From contig CAIYCP010000327.1 of the NCBI GenBank assembly GCA_903924715.1, positions 1 to 13,733 of the forward strand: 13,733 bases of DNA. The letters run 5' to 3'. Position 1 is the stretch's first letter, and each line of letters opens with the position of its first letter. The notes beneath the pieces were generated by a model. That model worked only from the letters and a program-made list of their open reading frames with translations, ran no database searches and was not told the origin of the DNA. Of the stretch, positions 7,733 through 13,733 are shown piece after piece. This stretch comes from an uncultured beta proteobacterium. Its GTDB lineage: Bacteria > Pseudomonadota > Gammaproteobacteria > Burkholderiales > Burkholderiaceae_B. The translations under genes and the position numbers were made by a program.

Positions 7733-8179
7733 TCAGCGCCCCCTGCTCAAACATAAGATTTCAGTCTTCTCGTCTTTTTTTAGATACACGCAGGGCGGTG
7801 CAATACGTTCAAGCGTGTACTTTGACGGTTGACCCCAGATGGGCTGCGCCCGCGTACTTTTAAATATATGGGGCTCAGCGTCCAAGACCACTTCAGCGGT
7901 CAGTGTTTTGCCCAGGCCATAAATTGCCAGAACCTGATTGCTTTCGGTTGCGTTCAGTGCGCTTTGCTGCTCGAGCGCCGCACCAGACGTGAGGCCAAAG
8001 ATATTTTTGCGCGCGGCGACCAACGCCGCTTGTGCATCGAGCTTCAATAACTCCTCAATCGTCGTCTGTGGTGTCACCTCTGTGGCCCAGGCGAAGCGCG
8101 CGACTGGCAGCAGCAACAAGATCAAAAAAACAATGATCCTGTGCGCCGCCCTACTCTGTTGACTCTTTTTTCTGTTCAA
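7733..8179 (-). CDS. pilP: PilP-like periplasmic pilus biogenesis protein
   Basis: This is a small exported accessory protein of the R64-type thin pilus, about 148 residues from the start chosen here. It has a basic N-terminus, a hydrophobic core (about 15 to 27) and a likely signal cleavage after A-W-A (residue 32). The A-R-K-N-I-F-G segment (57-62) and the I-Y-G-L-G motif (86-90) followed by K-T-L-T-A-E-V fit the PilP family. The start is uncertain. No ATG lies near the pilO stop; TTG 8179 has GGAGAG just upstream (spacing only four bases) and gives a clean signal peptide, but overlaps pilO by 29 bases. The in-frame ATG 8245 would overlap pilO by 95 bases and bury the signal sequence. The precise function in thin-pilus assembly is not well defined; the call rests on motifs plus order between pilO and pilQ. 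Confidence 0.75.
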   Translation of the reverse strand: MNRKKSQQSRAAHRIIVFLILLLLPVARFAWATEVTPQTTIEELLKLDAQAALVAARKNIFGLTSGAALEQQSALNATESNQVLAIYGLGKTLTAEVVLDAEPHIFKSTRAQPIWGQPSKYTLERIAPPCVYLKKDEKTEILCLSRGR

Positions 8180-9464
8180 ACATCTCTCCAATAAGTTGCA
8201 CCACCAACGCACTACGCGCAAGTGCTTGACCAGAAATAGCGCCAACCTCTAAGGTCGCACTACGCCAACGCACAGGCATCTGCAAACCCTGCAACGCAGA
8301 CAACGAACGCATCGGACCTTTCAGTGCCAGCGAACGTTTTTCCCAACGCGGCATGCCCTCTGGCTCGGCGATAGGCTGCCCCTGAGCGCTTAAAGGGGAA
8401 CTCAACCGTAGCTTGGCGGGGACGCCAAGCTGGATGTGTTCGAATAAAGGACTGACGCTCTGTAACGTGGTCATCCAATCAAACGGTGGTTGCGATTGAG
8501 CGAGGCTCAGTGCTTGAGCGGCCTGCGGGATCGTCCACGTCAACGAAGCCTGATCCAGGGCAATCGGATGCAAAGTCCAACCCAAAGGCTTCGCGCTTTC
8601 TAGATGCTGATTCAGGGCTAATCGATGCTCGCGCCGATACTGCGCTGCGCACGACCACTCGAATAAAAGGGGTTCACACTGAATTTTTAATAATTTCCAC
8701 CCAGACGGATCGAAGGGCACACGACGCCAATCCGCCATAACGCGCATCAAATCCGAAAATCCATGCACTGGGTGTTGCAACGCATAGTGATTCATGACCT
8801 CAAGCCATCGTTGCGCAGAATGATCTTGAACGACCGTCGCATCAAATACAGGAGTTTCAGGCCGCCAGTATGTCCAGGCGCCTGTTACGGCGACGGCCAA
8901 TACCATGCCCCACCCCACGCTCGCGTTGACCCGAGAGACTCGATTGATGAGTAAGCGCGTTTGCTCAGGGCATCTTTCATTGAGCCATTCAGGTAGCGCT
9001 GTTGCGCTTGCCGTGCACACCTGGTGCACCTGAAGATTTGGAAACCGTAACCGAATTTCGCTCAGTGCCTCTTGTGCCTCGGGCAGATTTTCGAACCATT
9101 GATCTGTTTGAGAAAGAATTGAACCTGAGTGGGCCGCCACCATCCAGCACCGTCCGTCTTCAAAGGCCACAAGACTAGCGACAGCTGCGATAGGAAACGT
9201 GGCGGCAAATAGTGCTGCCGCTGAGTAAGTAGGCTCAGACGAATTATGGTGGTGTTTAGCAAGCTGCGCGCACCCAACCGTTGAGGCTGGCGCCCCTGCA
9301 ACCAGGAAGTGCGTCGCGCGCAACAGCCGCGCCCGCTTGCGCGCCAATTTCATCGCCTGACTCCCAATGACCGCGCTCCAATGCATACCAAAGAGCACCG
9401 ACTGCCCTAACGCGTTGCGCAGGACAACCGTCTGCGAGTGCACCCGTGTACGTTGACGTTGCAC
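8151..9464 (-). CDS. pilO: PilO-like pilin accessory protein
   Basis: This is the predicted inner-membrane accessory protein of the thin-pilus machine, about 437 residues. The N-terminal part (to about 180) has a repeated strand-rich pattern with W-F-E-N-L near 123. One membrane helix lies near 183-200, and a periplasmic region with scattered Cys and Trp follows (about 200 to the end). This matches the layout of R64 PilO. The start is taken as GTG 9464, two bases past the pilN stop, because an AGAAGG ribosome site lies eight bases upstream; the in-frame ATG 9500 would overlap pilN by 35 bases. It ends inside the likely start of pilP. Residue-level identity to PilO is low-complexity and not motif-rich, so the name depends partly on order between secretin and PilP. 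Confidence 0.8.
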   Translation of the reverse strand: MQRQRTRVHSQTVVLRNALGQSVLFGMHWSAVIGSQAMKLARKRARLLRATHFLVAGAPASTVGCAQLAKHHHNSSEPTYSAAALFAATFPIAAVASLVAFEDGRCWMVAAHSGSILSQTDQWFENLPEAQEALSEIRLRFPNLQVHQVCTASATALPEWLNERCPEQTRLLINRVSRVNASVGWGMVLAVAVTGAWTYWRPETPVFDATVVQDHSAQRWLEVMNHYALQHPVHGFSDLMRVMADWRRVPFDPSGWKLLKIQCEPLLFEWSCAAQYRREHRLALNQHLESAKPLGWTLHPIALDQASLTWTIPQAAQALSLAQSQPPFDWMTTLQSVSPLFEHIQLGVPAKLRLSSPLSAQGQPIAEPEGMPRWEKRSLALKGPMRSLSALQGLQMPVRWRSATLEVGAISGQALARSALVVQLIGEMFEQKKESTE

Positions 9465-9465
9465 G

Positions 9466-11076
9466 TTAAAACCCTTCTTCGACTTGAGCTGTGACCACAA
9501 TCAGCGTGATCATCCGACTGTGCTTCGTACGATCGCGCCCGCCCAACCCAATTGGCGCATCGGCAGTCAGGCGCAGCCGTTCAACCTCACCTTGTTTTTG
9601 CTCAAAGCCCGAAATCAGCATGGGTTGCCCAGGTCTCAGTGCGACCTGCTGCACGGTTCCATGGCCATCAATCGTAATTTGCTGAATTTGCATACGACCG
9701 CTTTGCTCTCCAAGCGTCACCGTTTTAAGCGGCTGCGCAACCGTATTGTCATAAGCCACCGACAAAAGGATTTGCCCATCCTCTTGCGCATCAGGCACGA
9801 GAGTTAAAAATGATCCGACCGTTTCTTCTTTTTGACTGACTGACATCGAAGGCTGCGCATTTGAAAACGACGAAGACCCTGCGGATGCGAGCGATGACGT
9901 TTTGATTTGATCGATGTACGAAAAGGTCGTTCGAAGGGCATGCGTCACAGGACGCTTGTTTAAGGTCAGTACCGGCATCGAAATATGACGCAAGACGGTT
10001 CCGTATTTCGCCAAGGCACTGAGCATCAATTTCGAAGACTGGGCCGAGCTTGGCGAGGTACCCAATGCGGCACGCGCAGCTTCAACACCTGCGCCGGCAA
10101 CCGAGGAGGTGAGCGTGGCCGCAACAGCACTGCTCGAAAACAGGGTCTCCCAGTCAAGGCCTAGTTCTAGGTCTTCGTGTGCGAGTAAGGCAATCTCTTC
10201 AAAAATCAAACGCACACGTCGTGTCAACGTGCGATTTTCACGTTCGATAAAACGCCCAATCATTTGCAAAACCTCTGGGGTATCTTTCACCACCAAAGAA
10301 CTCAAGGCACCAGGCTGTGCAACGATGACGCCTGCGCGCGTTAAAAAAGGTTCGAGTCGAAGTTTGATTGCATCAAGCGTATGCTGTTCGGTACTTTTAA
10401 GCGTGGTATTGGATGTGCTGTCAAACCCACCAGCCTTGGCCTGGCCGCCTCGACCAAGACGCGCGTCTGCTTGGGCCGAAAGCGTCAATGTTCGAACGTC
10501 AAAGACCTGCGTTTGCGTACGATAAAACTCAATCGCACCATTTTCATAGCGCCAATAAACATTTAAGCGCTTGGCGAGTTGATCCAGAATTTCGGCAAGC
10601 GGCTCGGGGCCCCTATCGAGCAAGACTTGATGCGGTAACGCCGCGACGGGTGTGCTTGCATCCAGATTTAAACGCGACAAAAAGCTTTCGGCTGGCAATA
10701 ATGCTTCGGGCTTGATACGCACGGGCACCCCAGTGGCCTGCGTGATCCGCTCTGACACCATCACAAGATCGCTTTTACCGCCGCGATACAGCATGGTCGT
10801 ATTGACCTTTGCGCGCAAGGCGCTCGGCAAACTAAGGTCACGAGAGACGGGTACAGCCTTACTCATCAGCCAAGGCTTTTGAACCTGCTGCGCTTTGCGC
10901 TTTTCTGCTGGATTATTTGTACGTGCCTCAAAAGCTTTTTGAGTATGCCCGATTGAAATTCGGGCTTGGGCGGCGTCGCTTTCACGTTGGGCAACGCGTT
11001 CATGGAGGGCGCAACCGCTTAGCGTGACGACCGCTAGCTGTATTAGCAAGGCACCGGCAAAGTGTATCGGGGTCAT
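9466..11076 (-). CDS. pilN: PilN-like secretin (outer-membrane lipoprotein)
   Basis: This 536-residue protein should form the outer-membrane secretin ring through which the pilus passes. The signal peptide ends in the lipobox L-S-G-C (19-22), so Cys22 is the predicted lipidation site. An N-terminal secretin and TonB-like domain (about 155 to 190, with the L-x-x-L-A-K-R-L-N-V-Y-W-R-Y pattern) leads to the secretin core (about 285 to 530). That core contains S-M-P-V-L-T-L-N-K-R-P-V (366-377) and the closing R-M-I-T-L-I-V-V-T segment. The PilN family of R64 is lipoprotein-anchored in the same way. The start ATG 11076 overlaps the pilL TGA as ATGA, so the two are translationally coupled. The length is close to R64 PilN. 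Nothing broken is visible. Confidence 0.93.
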   Translation of the reverse strand: MTPIHFAGALLIQLAVVTLSGCALHERVAQRESDAAQARISIGHTQKAFEARTNNPAEKRKAQQVQKPWLMSKAVPVSRDLSLPSALRAKVNTTMLYRGGKSDLVMVSERITQATGVPVRIKPEALLPAESFLSRLNLDASTPVAALPHQVLLDRGPEPLAEILDQLAKRLNVYWRYENGAIEFYRTQTQVFDVRTLTLSAQADARLGRGGQAKAGGFDSTSNTTLKSTEQHTLDAIKLRLEPFLTRAGVIVAQPGALSSLVVKDTPEVLQMIGRFIERENRTLTRRVRLIFEEIALLAHEDLELGLDWETLFSSSAVAATLTSSVAGAGVEAARAALGTSPSSAQSSKLMLSALAKYGTVLRHISMPVLTLNKRPVTHALRTTFSYIDQIKTSSLASAGSSSFSNAQPSMSVSQKEETVGSFLTLVPDAQEDGQILLSVAYDNTVAQPLKTVTLGEQSGRMQIQQITIDGHGTVQQVALRPGQPMLISGFEQKQGEVERLRLTADAPIGLGGRDRTKHSRMITLIVVTAQVEEGF

Positions 11077-11816
11077 GTCGCGGCCCCGTCACCCAGTGTG
11101 CGGTCGCAGGGTTCTGCGATTGGCACAATGCGCAGCACTTGGTTAGCATAAAAGCACGGTTGCAACGGCCGATCAGACAACTCAGTTGACGCAACCAATG
11201 TCTGCACAGAGTCTACAAAATCATCAGAAAAACTAGCCGAGGCAGAAAGCGGGACATCGATATCAACAGCCCAATGTTCAGCCTCAAATCTCCAGCCACT
11301 GAGACCCGCCCAACGTGTGAGCGCCTGCCTGAGATGACCATCGGTTGGGCTGACCGTAAAAATTTTTTGCTGAACGCCCAACGCAACGGGCGCAGGGGTG
11401 GTAGACGCAACCCTTTGCGGCAAGGGTTCAGTCGTAACCGCGGCACCATTCAGGCGCCGGGCGCGGGCCTGCTGTGTTGCGGATTGAAACGACAACGCGC
11501 GCCAGTGACCCTCGAGTATCGTGTAGGGCCCCTGACGCACGTAGCTTAAGACCCGTTCGCCCTGCGCACCTGTACCCGAGATGACCGGCAGTGGTTGACC
11601 CGGCAGCCACTGTAACCACGTGCGTGAGGCGTCTGAAAAAACCTGAAGTGGCGCCACGCCACGATCACCTGAAAGCTTCCATCCAAAATCAAGTTTGCCG
11701 GAAGGAGACTGTGCGCTGGCTTGGTGCTCACTTGGCCAAGGACGCGAAACAGATCCCACGCATCCTGAGAGCATGAACAATGACAGAAATAACCAGCAGC
11801 CTTTACCCGAATTCAT
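11073..11816 (-). CDS. pilL: PilL/TcpQ-like lipoprotein with a VirB9-like N-terminal part
   Basis: This 247-residue exported lipoprotein begins the pil block. The lipobox L-S-G-C (16-19, Cys19 lipidated) follows a hydrophobic signal core. The C-terminal part (about 155 to 235, with L-x-x-A-L-x-R-W-A, G-W-R-F, and Y-A-N-Q-V-L-R-I near 223-230) matches the TcpQ/PilL C-terminal domain, which helps place secretin at the outer membrane in TCP and R64-type systems. The N-terminal part (about 55 to 120: V-F-S-D-A-S-R-T-W-L-Q-W, P-L-P-V-I, V-R-Q-G-P-Y-T-I-L) has the strand pattern of VirB9/CagX beta domains. The start ATG 11816 is chosen by the signal peptide; an ORF open to 11915 would add 33 residues ahead of it. 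No strong Shine-Dalgarno is seen. It overlaps pilN by the ATGA junction, and pilM is absent between them. Confidence 0.85.
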   Translation of the reverse strand: MNSGKGCWLFLSLFMLSGCVGSVSRPWPSEHQASAQSPSGKLDFGWKLSGDRGVAPLQVFSDASRTWLQWLPGQPLPVISGTGAQGERVLSYVRQGPYTILEGHWRALSFQSATQQARARRLNGAAVTTEPLPQRVASTTPAPVALGVQQKIFTVSPTDGHLRQALTRWAGLSGWRFEAEHWAVDIDVPLSASASFSDDFVDSVQTLVASTELSDRPLQPCFYANQVLRIVPIAEPCDRTLGDGAAT

Positions 11817-11874
11817 AATCCATTCACTTGCGCGCATTGAACGAGCCGTGATGTTGGACCTTGCGAAGCGTGCC

Positions 11875-11884
11875 CACAATTGTG
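11875..11884. promoter_or_regulatory. Palindrome ahead of the pil block (operator candidate)
   Basis: The perfect 10-base palindrome CACAATTGTG lies between the ugpB terminator and the pilL start. It abuts a second inverted repeat, TGTGT-G-ACACA (11881-11891). A regulator-binding site for the pil operon is plausible from position. No good sigma-70 promoter was found beside it; the best -35/-10 pair (TTGTGG, CAACAT) is weak. Confidence 0.3.
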
Positions 11885-11912
11885 TGACACACGCATAGAC
11901 TAAAAAAACGCG

Positions 11913-11942
11913 CAAAAAAAAGAGACCGTCAGGTCTCTTTTT
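11913..11942 (-). terminator. Rho-independent terminator after ugpB (usable on both strands)
   Basis: A 7-base perfect stem (AGAGACC / GGTCTCT, arms 11921-11927 and 11932-11938) with a four-base loop is flanked by an A-run on one side and a T-run on the other. Read on the minus strand it ends in eight T's, 12 bases past the ugpB stop. It separates ugpB from the pil block, so the pil genes need their own promoter. Confidence 0.9.
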
Positions 11943-11954
11943 AAATGAGTCTAG

Positions 11955-13298
11955 TTATTTTTTTCGTGCGGCTGGAGCGGGTTTAACCAGGGCCGGATCG
12001 CTCATTAGAGGCCGCGATTCATCTAAGGCCACGGTGAGCGCAGCCACAGGTGGTACATCACCCGATAACGCTGCATCAAACTGTCTGCTTAAAATTGGCT
12101 CGACGCTATGGTAGTTACGGGCACGAAAGCCGCGGCTGTTTTTGTCGTTGACTTGACGCATTGAATCGACAAGCAAACGAATGCCTGGCACTTTGTCGTA
12201 AAGCGAGGCATCAGCTGCGCGGAACGCTGCGTCGGTTAACGGTAAATAGCCGGTGCGCTGATGCCAGTTAGCTGCGATCACGGGCTTAGACAAATACGCC
12301 AAAAATGCCGAGGTGGCTTTTTCGGCTTCTTTTGTGTGTCCCGACACGGCCCAGAGCGCACCGCCGCTCACAAAGGGGGCGCCCGCCTTTGGACTGACTT
12401 GATCATAAAACGGCAGTGGTGCCATTCCAAACTTCAAACCACGTGCATCGAGCATTTGCCCTAACGCACCGGATGTTGTGGTGATCACTGCACATTTGTT
12501 TTCAGCAAACATCGTGTCGGCTTCAAGACCATTACTATTTTGCGTGAGCAATTCAGAACGCTTCCAGCTCACCATAATCGACATATGACGCATAAATACT
12601 GCATCACCCAGGTTCAATTCTGGCTGCTGTTTGGTCACATCCAGCCCATTACCAGGCGTCACAAACAGGGCGTTATTCACGGGTGCCAGATTTTCAAGAT
12701 GCGTATTGACTTGCTGACTAATCCCAAAAGGACAGTCGTAATAGGCCTTGTCGCGTAACGCGAGCAAATGATTTTGTAGCTCAGGCCAGGTACGCGCGGG
12801 CTTAGCGGGATCAAGCCCGGCTTTTGTATAACCATCCAAGTTGTACAGCATCACTGGGATTTCAGCCATGAACGGGAACGCCAACAAACGACCTTTTGGA
12901 TCACGCATATAGCCGGTTGTTTGGGGCAAAAACCAGTTTAAATCTGCAATCGGATGGCGCTTAAGCAAATCATAGAGTGGAATAATATTTTTATGCTGGG
13001 CAATCAGCTCGGGCGAGCGATTGTCTTCAATCTGCACAAGGCTAGGCTTGCCCGCATCTGGCGAGGCCATGGCGGCAGTCGCCTGCGCACGCAAAGCAGC
13101 CTGATGATCAAAGGCTTTAAGAACAACCTTTGCCTCAGATTGTTCACTATTAAATTGCTTCGCAATCTTTTCAAACTCGGACTTATTCACGGAGGTCAGC
13201 GTATGCCAAACCTGCACCTCGATTGGCTCGGCCTTGGCCACGCCCACGATAGAACAGCTAATACCTAAACACATTGCAAATCGGGTTAAGAAAGTCAC
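11955..13298 (-). CDS. ugpB: UgpB-like ABC-transporter periplasmic binding protein
   Basis: This is an exported solute-binding protein of 447 residues, family 1, best matching the sn-glycerol-3-phosphate binding protein UgpB. The signal peptide likely ends after A-K-A (residue 23). Family features include the early V-W-H segment (30-32), M-F-A-E-N-K-C-A-V (263-271), S-G-G-A-L-W (311-316), and W-H-Q-R-T-G-Y-L-P-L-T (345-355), the last very typical of UgpB. The start is GTG 13298, with GGAA about nine bases upstream. The substrate is inferred from family; other phosphodiesters or sugars are possible. A strong terminator follows directly, so ugpA, ugpE and ugpC are not downstream in this operon. 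The permease and ATPase genes must lie upstream beyond the window or elsewhere. The C-terminal tail (P-A-P-A-A-R-K-K) is a short basic extension. Confidence 0.88.
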   Translation of the reverse strand: MTFLTRFAMCLGISCSIVGVAKAEPIEVQVWHTLTSVNKSEFEKIAKQFNSEQSEAKVVLKAFDHQAALRAQATAAMASPDAGKPSLVQIEDNRSPELIAQHKNIIPLYDLLKRHPIADLNWFLPQTTGYMRDPKGRLLAFPFMAEIPVMLYNLDGYTKAGLDPAKPARTWPELQNHLLALRDKAYYDCPFGISQQVNTHLENLAPVNNALFVTPGNGLDVTKQQPELNLGDAVFMRHMSIMVSWKRSELLTQNSNGLEADTMFAENKCAVITTTSGALGQMLDARGLKFGMAPLPFYDQVSPKAGAPFVSGGALWAVSGHTKEAEKATSAFLAYLSKPVIAANWHQRTGYLPLTDAAFRAADASLYDKVPGIRLLVDSMRQVNDKNSRGFRARNYHSVEPILSRQFDAALSGDVPPVAALTVALDESRPLMSDPALVKPAPAARKK

Positions 13299-13378
13299 GC
13301 TGTCGATTCCGTTAAAAAGATCAAACTTAAGTTGAACAACCTAAACTGTCGCCAAACGCAGCAGCCACGAATTCAAAC

Positions 13379-13733
13379 TCATTTTACCGCTGCAATATCA
13401 GCCTCAGAGGTAAACGAATCTGCGAAAAACGCATCTTCGGACAAATGACACTGCGCGATAAATTCGCGCCGCGCTGAATCAACCACAATCGGTGCGCCGC
13501 AAGCATAAACCTGATGACCACTGAGGTCTGCAAAATCTTGCATCACTGCACGGTGTACAAAGCCGGTTCGCCCACCCCAGCCGTCTTCGGGTAGTGCATC
13601 AGAAATCACCGGAACGTAGGTGAACCCTGGAACGGTGCTTGCGGGGTTTTTCACCCCATGCTTACCGAGTCTGTCGTTCGTTTTCAATCTGAAGCCATGA
13701 TGGAGACCTTTCCTGCGATGGGTCCGGTTAAGA
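13379..13733 (-). CDS. FAD/NAD-dependent oxidoreductase, C-terminal part (glucoseen-reductase-like), cut by window edge
   Basis: This is the last part of a ferredoxin-NAD(P)-reductase-fold enzyme resembling CDP-6-deoxy-3,4-glucoseen reductase (AscD/RfbI type) and phenol-hydroxylase reductases, which move electrons from NAD(P)H through FAD to an iron-sulfur centre. The recognisable region starts at F-T-Y-V-P-V and includes G-W-G-G-R-T-G-F-V-H, D-L-S-G-H-Q-V-Y-A-C-G-A-P (the C-G-x-P nucleotide-binding signature) and F-F-A-D-S-F. The frame stays open to the window edge with no stop, so a TTG at 13687 is not its start. The roughly 40 residues just before F-T-Y-V-P-V do not look like the family's NAD-binding segment; a frameshift, contig-end error or divergence are all possible. 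It precedes ugpB by 80 bases. Confidence 0.75.
   Translation of the reverse strand, partial: LNRTHRRKGLHHGFRLKTNDRLGKHGVKNPASTVPGFTYVPVISDALPEDGWGGRTGFVHRAVMQDFADLSGHQVYACGAPIVVDSARREFIAQCHLSEDAFFADSFTSEADIAAVK

Noticed and set aside
11073..11915. Longer PilL starting at 11915
   Set aside because: It would begin inside the terminator region and bury the lipobox signal peptide 33 residues in.
13324..13333. Palindrome AACTTAAGTT ahead of ugpB as a Pho-type or other operator
   Set aside because: Short AT-rich palindrome with no match to a pho box that I can recognise; chance occurrence is likely.
1..13733. CRISPR arrays, tRNA or rRNA genes, insertion sequences, attachment sites
   Set aside because: No regularly spaced repeats, no tRNA-like cloverleaf noticed, no transposase or integrase motifs in any frame read.

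Overview
The window reads as a stretch of chromosome from a betaproteobacterium, most likely Burkholderiales and perhaps Alcaligenaceae. This rests on the style of AlaS, the alaS-tusA pair, and the neighbouring UgpB and ferredoxin-reductase-like genes. The family-level placement is an inference from protein style, not a computed match. All convincing genes are on the minus strand, so biological order runs from high to low coordinates. No stretch over 300 bases lacks a gene.

Layout in reading order (minus strand): (1) 13733-13379, the C-terminal end of an FAD/NAD oxidoreductase resembling CDP-6-deoxy-3,4-glucoseen reductase, cut by the window edge. (2) 13298-11955, a UgpB-like periplasmic solute-binding protein, closed by a strong Rho-independent terminator at 11942-11913. 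(3) 11816-3105, eight tightly packed or overlapping genes that match, in type and order, the pilL-N-O-P-Q-R-S-V genes of the thin-pilus (type IVb) operon of IncI1 plasmids such as R64 and related islands. (4) 3001-353 alaS and 345-79 a TusA-like sulfur carrier, the housekeeping end. A few bases of a further minus-strand gene may begin at position 9.

The pil block is the notable content. PilL carries a TcpQ-like C-terminal domain and an N-terminal part that looks like the VirB9/CagX beta domain. PilN is a lipoprotein secretin, PilO and PilP are assembly accessory proteins, PilQ is the assembly ATPase, and PilR is the polytopic platform. PilS is the major prepilin with a 36-residue leader. PilV is a prepilin-like tip adhesin with a cysteine-rich C-terminus. 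No pilM, pilT (lytic transglycosylase) or pilU (prepilin peptidase) is present, nor any rci recombinase or shufflon segments. PilV is a single fixed gene. However, the DNA coding its C-H-Q-G-R-W motif lies exactly where the R64 shufflon crossover site (sfx) lies and resembles it. The simplest reading is a compact chromosomal thin-pilus system with one frozen adhesin tip, relying on a peptidase and perhaps a transglycosylase encoded elsewhere.
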